Source: Ideonella sp. A 288
Lineage (GTDB): Bacteria > Pseudomonadota > Gammaproteobacteria > Burkholderiales > Burkholderiaceae_C
Reading direction: 5' to 3'
DNA: 64,000 nucleotides
NCBI RefSeq assembly: GCF_002198735.1
Contig: NZ_MWLO01000065.1
Coordinates: forward strand, 62,001-126,000
The stretch's first letter is position 1. Every line of letters starts with the position of its first letter. The notes beneath the pieces are model-generated. The model worked only from the letters and a program-made list of their open reading frames with translations, was not told the DNA's origin and made no database searches. This document shows positions 17,836 through 27,476 of the stretch, one piece after another. A program made the position numbers and the translations under genes.

Positions 17836-20800
17836 ATGACGGGCGACACGTCCACTGAGACAAACCAAGAAGACATGGATCTTCGAACGGTTTGGCGATT
17901 GCTCACGGTTGGGGAGCAGACGGAATTTTGGAAGTACGCTGGCCAACACGCGCGGGTGTTGAATCACGACACCGCGGTCTATAGAAAGCTCTGTACGGCG
18001 ATCCGGGATGCTGAATCTAACAAGTCCGGAAGTCGTCCGACGCGAGCCATCCGGGGCGCTGTCCGCAATCTGTCGTCCGATGACCTGCGCCTTGGGGTCG
18101 CCCGACTGAAGAGTAGGCTCCTGGACCAACCCAACGCCCAGACTTTCTTGAATGGGGCCTTCTGCTGTTGGGTCCAGGACTCTTTCCGGGAGGCGCTGAA
18201 TGCCGTACTGGACGCAGTCAATTGTCCGCGCGACGAACGCGGAACCTTGAAGGGGGAGGTGCCTCAGTTTGCCCCTGGCGATGCGCTGCGGGACATCTGC
18301 GCGTTGACACCAATTCACAGCGCCCACACCCTGGCACTTGTCTGTGGCGCGCTGATACTGAACCGCGACCTTTGGACCGGGCTTTCTGCCGCATTCAAAG
18401 CACTCCCTAGTCTTGAGGTGCCAAGCACGAGTAGTGCACGGCCTGTGCAGACTCCGTCGAGCGACGTGCCGGAGCAAGTTGAAACCTCGAACTCGGCCCC
18501 CCTGATCGTCAGGAAGGTCACGATGGAGGTTCTGAAGGAGATTCGGGATGGACTGGATTTTCTCGGACAACACCTGGAAGCGGCATCGGCAGACATTTCA
18601 GCCGACAAGGTTCCTGACCTGCAAGCGGCGATCGAGTGTTGGTCGTCGGTTCGCAAGCAACACGGTGAAGCCGAGCGGTCGTTGGGTGTGTCGTCTCGTC
18701 GTGTCGGAGACCTTGAGGCTGCGCTTACTCGCCAGTCTGAGCTGGCCCTAGTCACATCCGAGCTTGCCCGTTGTCACTCAATCGTGCACATTGCCGATTC
18801 GAGCTTTGCAGGATGCGCTGTCATTCGAGCGAAGTGTGACGAGCTGAAGGCACTCGCGGAAGCTCGGCAGGCAATGAACCCCAGCTCGGTTCGCGCTGTC
18901 TCGGCGCTGCTGCAACTGGTCCAGAGTGGAGTCGATCTGGACGACGAGCAGGCGACGCAACTTCAGATTGAAGTTGAAGAACTGTTCGGGAAGTCAGTTG
19001 CAACGGCCGCATTTCGCGGCAGGCTTAGATTCGAATCACCGATCTCTCGCGATTGCGAAGTTGCCAGCGGCTTGGCAGCGGCGGATGTCACAAGCGTTGC
19101 TAGCGACTCCCTGCAAGTCAACGAGGTTCCACAGCACACGCCCTCCGACGGCAAGCAGAACGTGGCCGCGTCCGAGGCGCCGCCCCCGCCAGAGACGATC
19201 TCCGCTCCCGCATCAGAGTCTTCTGGTGCACGGACAGAGCGAGCCCCAATCGAGGCAATTCTCGCGCGATCCGACGCCCAGGAACCCTCGGAAGCCATGG
19301 AATCTACGGAAGCTCGGCCAGCCGAGGGAGGCGCGAATCATGTGCTTCCGGTTGACGCGACGCCTCAAGCCAGCGAAAGGCTGCCAGCAACGCCAGAGCC
19401 GACCACTCCGGCTCCAAAAGTAATCGATACCAAGTCCACTTTGGACTACGAGCCCTTCACGGGCTTCTGCAAGACGCACTGGGTAGACGAAGCGGGTCAA
19501 GTGGTGCTCGCGCCGTGGATGACAGAAGGGTTCGCTACCGCGCTCTCCGCTCGCGCGCAGGAAGCCTGGGAACTCGGAAACGCGGCTATCGCCTATCTCT
19601 TCGCCCGCGGTGTTGTCGCTGCAGGAGGCACAGATCCGCTTGGGGTCAACGACTTGGCCAATGCCAATGGTCTTTTGTCCGATCCTCAGTCGCAGGTCGT
19701 TGGCGTCGATAGCCAGCGTTCGGAACGACTACGCGCCTGCCTAGCCAGCCGCAACGCAGCCGGCCAACCAAACATCCGCCTCGCATTGATGCTGGAGGCC
19801 TTGCGACCAACGCACCCTTGCTCTTTCACCCCTCAAGAGGTCGAGTCGTTGGTTGGCGTCGCCTCGTTCAACGACCCTGCAATCGCTGAGGTGGCAAGGT
19901 TTCTTCTTGATGGCTGGTCTGCTCAGCTCAATCCCCTCAGCTTCTTACGAGCACGCTTGCTGGATGCCCCCGAGGAGTCGATGGAGGTCTTAGAAGCGGC
20001 CTTGTGTTCAGCGCAGGACTTGCTCCGAACCCAAGTCGCGGCGCTCTGGAGTGCCGCTGGGGGGAAGATCCAACGTACCCACTGCAGAGCAGCGTGGACG
20101 AAGTTCATCCAGTCCGAAGTCGTTCCACTAAGAGATGAGTTGGCGCCATCCGAGCCTAGGGCAAGTTCAAAGGTTAAGTGGACGCCTGATCGCATCCGAG
20201 AGCGCGTCATCGCGCTCGGCCGATCCTTCAAACGAATCATGGATGCGGAGCAGGTTAGACACCAAGACCGATCCGCAGCCGACGGTGCCGCACAACAGAT
20301 CGTTGAAGCGGTTGAGGTCGTCTCCGAGGCGCTGCGACGACTCGAAGCGCAGCGCCAAAGGTCACGCATACCTCGTGACGGCGTTCCGCACGAGGCCGGT
20401 CAGCGGCTCCTAAGCGGTTCTTCGTCAAACACGACAGATCGTCTGTGTGCAGCGCTGTTTACAGCCGTTCTGCAGAACGCGCCTCAGACCAGCATGCTCC
20501 GCCTTAAGGCAGGCTACTTAGTCGATCATGTTGATGCCATCAGATACCTAGCTCCCGCCGCGCTGGCTGAGTCGGGAATTGCAAACGAAGGCCTGTGCGT
20601 GATGGATTTCGAGAATCCGACAGCAGTGAGTGCGATGCTGCAGGACTGGCGTGTTCTCGCTATTCCAGCCTTCTCGGAAGATGCCGATGTCTGGACATGC
20701 CTAAGGAATGTCGCGGCCGATCGAGAGCGCCGCGACATTCTCGCTTCTCTATCCGCAACGGATGTGCTCCAGTCCCATGAACGGACTCTCTTGCATCGAT

Positions 20801-23800
20801 ACGCCCTTGAATTGGGCGACCAGGCGTTTGAGGCCACGCGAGAGTTAGGACGCCTCTGGGGCGCCGGCAATGAACTCATGGCCCCGACAGAAGCGAGACT
20901 TAGGGCTGTCGTTGAAGAAGCACGAACGCTGACCGCTGGTGCCTCGGGTTCGATGACCATCAGCTTGCTCTTGCTGGCTTGGCTGAAGCAATCCGTCGCT
21001 TTGGCGACTGTCCATAGAGATGTCGCGGCGAAGGCTCTGCTGGACTTGGCTGTTGAGAAGCCCGGCGATACAGCCGTTCGGATCACAGAATACTTCGAGG
21101 CAGGCGACTATCGATCCGGTGTGGCGCTTTTCCACAGTGGTGCGGTGCCGAGTACAGACGGCGATCGTCTTGGAAGCCGCCGAACGCTGTGGCGCGAGGA
21201 CTCCCGGAAGACTTGGCCGGAGCCGAGAACAAAGCTGGCGAACGACCTCAAAGGATCAACTCCCGAACAGAAACGTCTAGTTGAGCTCTGGACTTCCGGG
21301 AACGTTGAACCAAATCAACGAGACGCCATGCCAAAGCTGCTCTACGCAGTGATTAGCGGCGAGGCGGGGCGTACCCCAAGTGAGAACCAGAAGCGATTCC
21401 CCGTAAAGCTTGCGGACCTGCGCGATCACAAGGAAAAGAAGACGACGATCAGTTGCGAGACAGTACGAAACTACTTCAAGGGTTCAAAGCTTAACCCCTC
21501 ATTCCTTCCGCAGCTAGCCGTCTTCAGTCAGATCGTTATCGCGTCTTCCCCGCAGGCCAGCCGGGGTGCAAGCGTCTTGGACGACTGGTGCAAGGCAGCA
21601 GGTAGTGAGGCACCAAGCTCGTTGGTCGTCTTCCTGGCTCCAGGGCTGCCCGTCACCCGCAGAGATGAGCTTTGCTCTGGTTTTCGAAAGCGAGGCGTCT
21701 CTGCCGCAATCATCGACGACTTGGACCTCTGCAGGCTTTGTGCCGCGAGTACTCGACTGGATGGGCACGACTTCATCCCGTTATTCGAGATCCTGCTTGA
21801 ACAGTTGGATCTTGACACCGCATCACCCTTCTCAAGCCTCGATGGGCAACATGTTCGTCTAGAGACTTATATCGGACGTAAGTACGAGGCCGAGCGGGTG
21901 GCGCTTGGATGGTCGTATACGAGGGTGTTCTCGGGTCGAAAGCTTGGCAAGAGCGCCTTACTGAAGTACGTAGCGAGCACATTCGACGGCTATCCGCTGC
22001 CTTCCGGAAACACGCTAAACGTCTTCTTCATCACGATCGCCGGCGGTGAGTCTGAGCGCTGGGTTGTCGACTGCATCGTCGATGAGATGGCAAGCCGATT
22101 TAGCTTGGCAGAGAAGCCTGCATTGAAGGATCAACCGCCAGCAGAGCGCTTTTCAGCGTACATGAAGCGCTTCTTGCAGGAGAAGCCCCAGCACAGCGTG
22201 TTGCTAATACTGGACGAGGCCGACGCGTTCGTCGAGGGACAGCTCTCTCGGTACGACGATGACCGCGAAGGTTCTCTGAGCTTTCGCATGATGAAGGAAC
22301 TGCCGGCACAGGTGGATGGCAGTCAACTTCCCCGAATTAGAACGATCTTCTCAGGCTATCGAGTCACCAATACCCGAGGTGGAGTTTGGGCGAATGCTGG
22401 CGATGTCTTGGTGCTTCGTCCTCTTGCTGAGGACGAAGCGGTCCAATTCCTAGAAGGCATGCTTGCCCGCATTGGCATAGCGTTGGGCAACCACGCTCCA
22501 TTTGTGGCCATGCGATGTGGCTTCCAACCGGCCGTACTGATCCGCTTTGGCGAGAGTCTCGTCAGGCGACTTAAGCGCTCCAACAGATCAGCAGACCGCG
22601 AGACCCTGACCGTCTCTCACGAGGAAGTACTCGCCACGCTTGGGGAACAGGGCGTTCTTGATGAGATCAAGACCGTCGTCAACAACAACTTCCAAGGTAA
22701 TCGAATCGGAGCGGTCGTCTTCGGTGCGACGCTACTGGCACTAAAGGACCTTGAGCCAGGCTTGGCGTTGACAGATGGCCCTGCGCAGGTGCTGGCGAAG
22801 CTGCACGAGATTGACCCGAACTCCGACTGGCTTGAGCGGGTCGACACGTCGCCGCTTGCCGAGATTGAGCGGAATCTGCAGGACTTCATCGATCGCGAGT
22901 TGCTGACAGTCTCAGATGCCCCGCGCTTTGGCGTGCGGGAGTATCGGCTTCGTTTCCCTCACTTCTTGCCGGTGTTGACCCAGCAGTCAGAGGTTGCGCT
23001 GGAGGTTCGACAGCAGATTCAAGCGATCCGCGGTGGTGCATCTCAGCGGCGCGTATCGCAGTGCGTACTCTCGGAAAGCGCGCTGGACACGATTCGGTAT
23101 TGGTATCGCCAAGAGGCCAGCACTGACTGCAAGTTGATCGTGGTTGGCGGCCATTGGACTGATGCTCTCCTGGACCCAAAGTGCGGCGTCCCAGATAGAT
23201 TGGGTTGTGAGCGTTCCGGGCTTGCACTGCCTGTCGGTTCTGATGAGGCCGCAGGCCAGATCGGAGCTGGAAAGCAAGTGTTCGGCAACGCCTCTGTCAA
23301 TCTCTGGAAGACCTTCCTGGACACTGATGCAGGCAGGCCCTTGGTACTCATTGGCGGTTTGGACCTGCAAAGGGTCGCCAGGCGCCACGCCTTAGATGGC
23401 GGGCAAGTGCCGGTTGAAGTGGTGACACTTGGCCGGCTGACTGAGGGTACTTTGACCTGGTGGCTCGAGGATGCGCGCGCACTTCACTTCAAGGCCGGAA
23501 ATTCAGTCGCGCGAATCGCGCGTGCTACCGGGCTCGTGCCGTTCCTAGTTGGAGCGTTTGACAAGTTGCTACAGCAGACGGCCGGCTCAGAAGTCTCGGA
23601 GCTTGAGATTGAGGCCACATTGAAAGTCTTCGACGAGCAATTGTCCGACTACGCGGCTCAGCTGAGCGACGCGTCATGGGGCGGCGGCCTAACGTGCCGC
23701 GAAGTTGAACTCCTCCAGATGGCTGTCCAGATCACCGAAGAGGTTTCAGAGGACTTCGATCTAGAGCGGGACTTCCAGGAGTGTTGGTCGCTGATCGCGG

Positions 23801-24000
23801 CGCAATCAACGATCGGCGCACCTTTCAGCGATCCTTCAGACTGGTCAGCGCTGAAGCTGCTCTCAGAGGCCGGCCTCCTTCCAGCACGCGCAGATGTCGG
23901 CGCTGCCAGCAACTCGCATTCGCTGGGCCGCGTATGCTTTGATCGCTCCGGCACTCTCATTCGGCTGATCAAGTTGCTTAGGCCAAACAGTGCAGCTTGA
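17836..24000 (+). CDS. Giant P-loop ATPase (2054 aa), putative defence protein
   Basis: I do not recognise a named family. Visible layout: a mostly helical N-terminal region (1-430), a Pro/Ala/Ser/Glu-rich linker (about 430-540), and a long helical middle (540-1330). An AAA/STAND-like ATPase begins with YIGRKYEAERV, then Walker A GRKLGKS (1367-1373) and Walker B LLILDEAD with D1460 and E1461. A winged-helix-like segment (around REYRLRFPHFLPVL, about 1700) and a C-terminal domain of about 300 residues follow. The IGRKYE lead-in plus winged helix is typical of STAND and ORC-like ATPases. Good ribosome site GGGGAGAAG. It overlaps the following gene by 11 bases and has lower GC than its neighbours. 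Its position in a defence island suggests a sensor or effector ATPase; the mechanism is unknown. Confidence 0.7.
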   Translation: MTGDTSTETNQEDMDLRTVWRLLTVGEQTEFWKYAGQHARVLNHDTAVYRKLCTAIRDAESNKSGSRPTRAIRGAVRNLSSDDLRLGVARLKSRLLDQPNAQTFLNGAFCCWVQDSFREALNAVLDAVNCPRDERGTLKGEVPQFAPGDALRDICALTPIHSAHTLALVCGALILNRDLWTGLSAAFKALPSLEVPSTSSARPVQTPSSDVPEQVETSNSAPLIVRKVTMEVLKEIRDGLDFLGQHLEAASADISADKVPDLQAAIECWSSVRKQHGEAERSLGVSSRRVGDLEAALTRQSELALVTSELARCHSIVHIADSSFAGCAVIRAKCDELKALAEARQAMNPSSVRAVSALLQLVQSGVDLDDEQATQLQIEVEELFGKSVATAAFRGRLRFESPISRDCEVASGLAAADVTSVASDSLQVNEVPQHTPSDGKQNVAASEAPPPPETISAPASESSGARTERAPIEAILARSDAQEPSEAMESTEARPAEGGANHVLPVDATPQASERLPATPEPTTPAPKVIDTKSTLDYEPFTGFCKTHWVDEAGQVVLAPWMTEGFATALSARAQEAWELGNAAIAYLFARGVVAAGGTDPLGVNDLANANGLLSDPQSQVVGVDSQRSERLRACLASRNAAGQPNIRLALMLEALRPTHPCSFTPQEVESLVGVASFNDPAIAEVARFLLDGWSAQLNPLSFLRARLLDAPEESMEVLEAALCSAQDLLRTQVAALWSAAGGKIQRTHCRAAWTKFIQSEVVPLRDELAPSEPRASSKVKWTPDRIRERVIALGRSFKRIMDAEQVRHQDRSAADGAAQQIVEAVEVVSEALRRLEAQRQRSRIPRDGVPHEAGQRLLSGSSSNTTDRLCAALFTAVLQNAPQTSMLRLKAGYLVDHVDAIRYLAPAALAESGIANEGLCVMDFENPTAVSAMLQDWRVLAIPAFSEDADVWTCLRNVAADRERRDILASLSATDVLQSHERTLLHRYALELGDQAFEATRELGRLWGAGNELMAPTEARLRAVVEEARTLTAGASGSMTISLLLLAWLKQSVALATVHRDVAAKALLDLAVEKPGDTAVRITEYFEAGDYRSGVALFHSGAVPSTDGDRLGSRRTLWREDSRKTWPEPRTKLANDLKGSTPEQKRLVELWTSGNVEPNQRDAMPKLLYAVISGEAGRTPSENQKRFPVKLADLRDHKEKKTTISCETVRNYFKGSKLNPSFLPQLAVFSQIVIASSPQASRGASVLDDWCKAAGSEAPSSLVVFLAPGLPVTRRDELCSGFRKRGVSAAIIDDLDLCRLCAASTRLDGHDFIPLFEILLEQLDLDTASPFSSLDGQHVRLETYIGRKYEAERVALGWSYTRVFSGRKLGKSALLKYVASTFDGYPLPSGNTLNVFFITIAGGESERWVVDCIVDEMASRFSLAEKPALKDQPPAERFSAYMKRFLQEKPQHSVLLILDEADAFVEGQLSRYDDDREGSLSFRMMKELPAQVDGSQLPRIRTIFSGYRVTNTRGGVWANAGDVLVLRPLAEDEAVQFLEGMLARIGIALGNHAPFVAMRCGFQPAVLIRFGESLVRRLKRSNRSADRETLTVSHEEVLATLGEQGVLDEIKTVVNNNFQGNRIGAVVFGATLLALKDLEPGLALTDGPAQVLAKLHEIDPNSDWLERVDTSPLAEIERNLQDFIDRELLTVSDAPRFGVREYRLRFPHFLPVLTQQSEVALEVRQQIQAIRGGASQRRVSQCVLSESALDTIRYWYRQEASTDCKLIVVGGHWTDALLDPKCGVPDRLGCERSGLALPVGSDEAAGQIGAGKQVFGNASVNLWKTFLDTDAGRPLVLIGGLDLQRVARRHALDGGQVPVEVVTLGRLTEGTLTWWLEDARALHFKAGNSVARIARATGLVPFLVGAFDKLLQQTAGSEVSELEIEATLKVFDEQLSDYAAQLSDASWGGGLTCREVELLQMAVQITEEVSEDFDLERDFQECWSLIAAQSTIGAPFSDPSDWSALKLLSEAGLLPARADVGAASNSHSLGRVCFDRSGTLIRLIKLLRPNSAA

Positions 24001-25318
24001 AATTGCGATCGCCGGCTACGCGTCGAACTGGACGTTTCGAGGCTCAAGGACCTTCGGCACGTGGGCCGAGGCAAAGCCATGGTCACACGAAGGTGGACTC
24101 TGCGTCATTCGAACCGAGAGCGCTGATGTTGCCGACTTGGTCATCCCGTCTGTCCGTCGGGCAGTACACGGAGCGAATAGCGGGGAGAGTCGCCTTGATG
24201 TCCGAAGGCTGGAGGTGGGTGGCGAAGCTGGTACGCCCACGCAGGCACTGCTGCGTGAATTCGAACTCGATCCGACGATCGGTCCGTTCGAAGCGCGCGA
24301 CAAGATCAGGATTTGCCTGCTGGACCGAAGCTTCTTGCTTGTCTTCGTTGAGGTTGCCCCCGTCGATCTAGACGACTGGGAGGCGATCGTTAGTCTGCTT
24401 GAGTACTACCGCAAGTCGACAGATCCCGTGCGATTGTCTGCCGTAGTGATCGATGGTCGTGGCGCCGTTAGGTCTGAGCCTGTCTGCGACTTTCTCAACG
24501 GCCGACCCACTCACCATGTTCTCTCGGAGGTTTCTTCGACGATGGACGAAGGCTTGCACTGGCCCGCCTACCTGCATCATCGCGCGGCATGGGAGGCTGG
24601 CGGTTGCCTCAGCTATGCGGCGTCCGTTGGGAGTGAACTGACGCGTGGTGCCACTGGGGATGATGAAGCTGTCGAGGTAGCGCTGCAGGCGCATGCAAAC
24701 GATCGCCTTGCAGGGCATGCTGGACGACAGCTGCTTGACGAGTTGCTGGGCCTAGTTCCAGGGGACGCTAGGCCAAGTCCGGTCCGTCTTCGGGGCCTGC
24801 AGTCTGAACTGCTTGAGATGAGCCTTATGTGGCGCCCGCCATCGATGAACAGCCTGCATGTCGTGCCTTGGATCGCCCGTGCAATGCTGGCGGCACCTGG
24901 CCTTCCGAGTAGACAAGTCTGGGCACTCCGGCACCAACTTGTTTGCGCGCCTTTGGCCGGGGAGATCCTGTCACTGTGCCTGCGATTCGAGAGCCAAATC
25001 CAATCCAAGCTGCATGGTCACCACGAGCGTGGAAAGCCTTCAGATCAGACGATCGAAAGTCAAGAGCGGTTTATGTCCGGAAACGAGGAGTTCGTCATCT
25101 ACCCCCATGCGTTCCCCGCTCCGCCTGACACCGCAGACGACGTTTGGGCGTTTGCTTCCCTCGGTGAGAGCCTAAGAAGCTGCCCTAGGAGCGCGGTTCC
25201 CGATCTGTACAAGCAAACGCTGAAGCTTCGCAACGCTATAGCCCACGGTCACTACGTCGGATGGCCGCATGTCAGGGCAGTTCTACGAATGCTACGGTAC
25301 TTCGACACATCAGCTTAG
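23990..25318 (+). CDS. Unknown protein with C-terminal HEPN-like RNAIAH motif
   Basis: 442 residues from a GTG at 23990 that overlaps the giant ATPase gene by 11 bases, so the two are a translationally coupled pair. The first 400 residues match nothing I recognise; they mix strands and helices and lack membrane segments. The C-terminus reads LRNAIAHGHYV with R414 and H419. This is the R-x4-H arrangement of HEPN domains, many of which are RNases in toxin and abortive-infection systems. In related DUF4145/Swt1-type domains the same motif can be non-catalytic. A working idea is that the ATPase senses or regulates and this protein acts, or is the structural partner. Last gene of the element before the right end. 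Confidence 0.55.
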   Translation: MQLEIAIAGYASNWTFRGSRTFGTWAEAKPWSHEGGLCVIRTESADVADLVIPSVRRAVHGANSGESRLDVRRLEVGGEAGTPTQALLREFELDPTIGPFEARDKIRICLLDRSFLLVFVEVAPVDLDDWEAIVSLLEYYRKSTDPVRLSAVVIDGRGAVRSEPVCDFLNGRPTHHVLSEVSSTMDEGLHWPAYLHHRAAWEAGGCLSYAASVGSELTRGATGDDEAVEVALQAHANDRLAGHAGRQLLDELLGLVPGDARPSPVRLRGLQSELLEMSLMWRPPSMNSLHVVPWIARAMLAAPGLPSRQVWALRHQLVCAPLAGEILSLCLRFESQIQSKLHGHHERGKPSDQTIESQERFMSGNEEFVIYPHAFPAPPDTADDVWAFASLGESLRSCPRSAVPDLYKQTLKLRNAIAHGHYVGWPHVRAVLRMLRYFDTSA

Positions 25319-25336
25319 ACCGTCCCGTCGGTCTAA
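25315..25336 (+). terminator. Hairpin overlapping the last cargo stop codon
   Basis: TTAGACCG (25315-25322) and CGGTCTAA (25329-25336) form a perfect 8-bp stem with a 6-base loop, starting at the TAG stop of the preceding gene. No T-run follows, so it is a weak terminator candidate that may end transcription before the transposon end. Confidence 0.35.
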
Positions 25337-25401
25337 TTCCATCGGGTTGTCGTCGCAGTGTCCTTCCAGATCAATCCACCGACTTTCAGGTTTGGCCCTG
25401 A

Positions 25402-25468
25402 AGTTTTCGACTCTATTGATCAGTTTTCGACTTTAATGATCTGTTTACGACTATTTTTGGTCGGAACA
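25402..25468. repeat. Right end of Tn7-like element with three TnsB-type repeats
   Basis: Three abutting repeats: AGTTTTCGACTCTATTGATC (25402-25421), AGTTTTCGACTTTAATGATC (25422-25441) and a diverged 21-bp copy beginning TGTTTACGACTA (25442-25462), followed by GGAACA ending at 25468. Read from glmS inward the element starts with TGTTCC, i.e. the TGT...ACA ends typical of Tn7-like transposons. Such 20-22 bp repeats are TnsB transposase binding sites. A weaker fourth copy may start near 25379 (CGACTTTCAGG). Confidence 0.82.
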
Positions 25469-25495
25469 TTCGCGCCGCGAAGCGCCTGCCGGTCA
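25469..25495 (-). other. attTn7 insertion point downstream of glmS
   Basis: The glmS stop codon occupies 25493-25495. The transposon terminus is at 25468, leaving 24 bases, which matches Tn7 insertion distance. The five bases next to the terminus, TTCGC (25469-25473), are the expected target-site duplication; the other copy would be outside the window. Confidence 0.8.
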
Positions 25496-27337
25496 TTCGA
25501 CCGTCACGCTCTTCGCCAAATTGCGTGGCTTGTCCACATCCGTCCCGCGTGCGCAGGCGGTGTGATAGGCCAGCAACTGCAGCGGCACCACGTGCAGGAT
25601 CGGAGACAGCGGACCGTAGTGCTCGGGCATGCGGATGACGCGGATGCCGGGGCCGGAATCGATGTGCGTGTCGCTGTCGGCAAACACGAAGAGCTCGCCG
25701 CCGCGGGCGCGCACTTCCTGCAGGTTGCTCTTCAGCTTCTCGAGCAGGGTGTCGTTGGGCGCCACGGTGACCACCGGCATGGCCGAGGTGACCAGCGCCA
25801 ACGGGCCGTGCTTCAGCTCGCCGGCCGGGTAGGCCTCGGCGTGGATGTAGCTGATTTCCTTGAGCTTGAGCGCGCCTTCCAGCGCGATGGGGTAGTGCAG
25901 GCCGCGGCCCAGGAACAGCGCGTTCTCCTTGCGCGCAAACTCCTCAGCCCAGGCGATGACCTGCGGCTCCAGCGCCAGCACGGCCTGCACCGCGGCGGGC
26001 AGGTGGCGCAGGGCCTTCAGGTGCTGGGCTTCCTGGGCCTCGGTGAGGCGGCCGCGGCCCTGCGCCAGTGACAGCGTCAGCAGGAACAGCGCCACCAGCT
26101 GCGTGGTGAAGGCCTTGGTGCTGGCCACGCCGATCTCGACGCCGGCGCGGGTGATGAAGGCCATCTTGCACTCGCGCACCATCGCGCTGGTGGACACGTT
26201 GCACACCGTCAGCGTCTGCTCCATGCCGAGGCTGCGGGCGTGCTTCAGCGCCGCCATGGTGTCGGCGGTCTCGCCGCTCTGGCTGATGGTGACGACCAGC
26301 GTGCGCGGGTTGGGCACGCTGTCGCGGTAGCGGTACTCGCTGGCCACTTCCACGTTGCACGGGATGCCGGCGATCGATTCCATCCAGTACTTGGCCGTCA
26401 TGCCGGCGTAGCTGCTGGTGCCGCAGGCCAGGATCAGCACCTGGTCGATCTGCTTGAAGGCGTGGAAGGCGCGGTCGCCGAAGAGCTCGGGCGTGATGCC
26501 GCCGACGGCTTCCAGCGTGTCGGCGATGGCGCGCGGCTGCTCGAAGATCTCCTTCTGCATGTAGTGCCGGTAGGGGCCCAGCTCGGCCGCGCCGCTGTGC
26601 GCGTGCACGGTGCGCACCTCGCGCTGCACCGGCTTGTAGCCGCCGCCGGGCTGGCGCGCCACGACCCAGTGCTTGCCCATCTGCAGGTCGACGATGTCGC
26701 CCTCTTCCAGGTAGGCGATCTGGTCGGTCACGCCGGCCAGGGCCATGGCGTCGCTGGCCAGGAAGGTCTCGCCCTGCCCCACGCCCAGCACCAGCGGCGA
26801 GCCTTCGCGCGCGCCCACCACGCGCTGCGGCTCGTCGCGGCAGAACACGGCGATGGCGTAGGCGCCCTTCAGGCGCACGGTGGCGCGCTGCACGGCGTCG
26901 AACAGGTCGCCGTCGTACAGGTGGTTGATCAGGTGGGCGATGACCTCGGTGTCGGTCTGGCTCTCGAAGTGGAAGCCCTTGGCCTGCAGTTCGGCGCGCA
27001 GCTCGTCGTGGTTCTCGATGATGCCGTTGTGCACCAGCGCGATGCGGGCGCTGCCGTTGGGGCCGGTGGAGAAATGCGGGTGCGCGTTGTGCACCTCGGG
27101 CGCACCGTGCGTGGCCCAGCGGGTGTGGGCGATGCCGGTGCCCGACGAGACTTCCTCGTTGCGCACCTGCGCATCCAGCTCGGCCACGCGCGAGGTGCTG
27201 CGGGTGCGCCGCAGTTCGCCGCCCTGGTGCACGGCCACGCCGCAGGAATCGTAGCCACGGTATTCGAGCCGCTTGAGGCCTTCGACCAGGATCGGGACGA
27301 TGTTGCGCGCGCTGACCGCGCCGACGATGCCACACAT
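25493..27337 (-). CDS. glmS: Glutamine-fructose-6-phosphate aminotransferase (isomerizing)
   Basis: This 614-residue enzyme makes glucosamine-6-phosphate from fructose-6-phosphate and glutamine, the first committed step to UDP-GlcNAc for peptidoglycan and LPS. The start at 27337 gives MCGIVGA, placing the nucleophile Cys at position 2 (Cys1 after processing); a longer frame starting 19 codons upstream would bury it. The N-terminal glutamine amidotransferase is followed by two SIS domains ([20 protein letters not shown]) and the invariant end NLAKSVTVE. That 3' coding end is the DNA read by TnsD, and a Tn7-like element is inserted right after it. The gene is intact. It is divergent from the Lrp-type regulator. 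Confidence 0.97.
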   Translation of the reverse strand: MCGIVGAVSARNIVPILVEGLKRLEYRGYDSCGVAVHQGGELRRTRSTSRVAELDAQVRNEEVSSGTGIAHTRWATHGAPEVHNAHPHFSTGPNGSARIALVHNGIIENHDELRAELQAKGFHFESQTDTEVIAHLINHLYDGDLFDAVQRATVRLKGAYAIAVFCRDEPQRVVGAREGSPLVLGVGQGETFLASDAMALAGVTDQIAYLEEGDIVDLQMGKHWVVARQPGGGYKPVQREVRTVHAHSGAAELGPYRHYMQKEIFEQPRAIADTLEAVGGITPELFGDRAFHAFKQIDQVLILACGTSSYAGMTAKYWMESIAGIPCNVEVASEYRYRDSVPNPRTLVVTISQSGETADTMAALKHARSLGMEQTLTVCNVSTSAMVRECKMAFITRAGVEIGVASTKAFTTQLVALFLLTLSLAQGRGRLTEAQEAQHLKALRHLPAAVQAVLALEPQVIAWAEEFARKENALFLGRGLHYPIALEGALKLKEISYIHAEAYPAGELKHGPLALVTSAMPVVTVAPNDTLLEKLKSNLQEVRARGGELFVFADSDTHIDSGPGIRVIRMPEHYGPLSPILHVVPLQLLAYHTACARGTDVDKPRNLAKSVTVE

Positions 27338-27395
27338 GCTCGTGCACTCCAGATGATGGGTTCGGGGCGGATCGTACGGACGAATCGCCGGCATG

Positions 27396-27460
27396 TTCGA
27401 TCGAACTTCAGCACAATTTGGCGAAATCGTTCATCATCTCCAACGATCGAAACGATCGTT
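27396..27460. promoter_or_regulatory. Palindromes in the glmS-lrp intergenic region
   Basis: The 139-bp gap between the two divergent genes holds two perfect 10-bp palindromes, TTCGATCGAA (27396-27405) and AACGATCGTT (27451-27460). It also has a second AACGATCG (27442-27449) and an inverted ATCGTT/AACGAT pair (27426-27431, 27442-27447). Clustered dyads beside an Lrp/AsnC gene suggest its own operator, with possible effect on glmS. Confidence 0.45.
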
Positions 27461-27476
27461 CGATAAGATAGCAAAA

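Larger units (their letters stand above)
1..25468. mobile_element. Tn7-like transposon, glmS-proximal part (left end outside window)
   Basis: The right boundary is seen directly. A terminal ACA (25466-25468) preceded by three 20-21 bp repeats lies 24 bp from the glmS stop codon, matching the distance at which Tn7 inserts in attTn7. A TnsD-like protein and a second TniQ are encoded at 81-3621. Everything between is cargo, almost all of it recognisable defence genes. The 17.8-25.3 kb part is visibly less GC-rich than the chromosome beyond 25.5 kb. tnsA, tnsB, tnsC and the left end are not in the window, so the element is incomplete here. Candidate target duplication next to the right end is TTCGC (25469-25473); its partner must lie left of the window. 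Confidence 0.85.

Noticed and set aside
25402-25462. Short direct repeats that could be taken for a CRISPR array
   Set aside because: The copies abut with no spacers, are only three, diverge from each other, and end exactly at the attTn7 distance; they are transposon end repeats.
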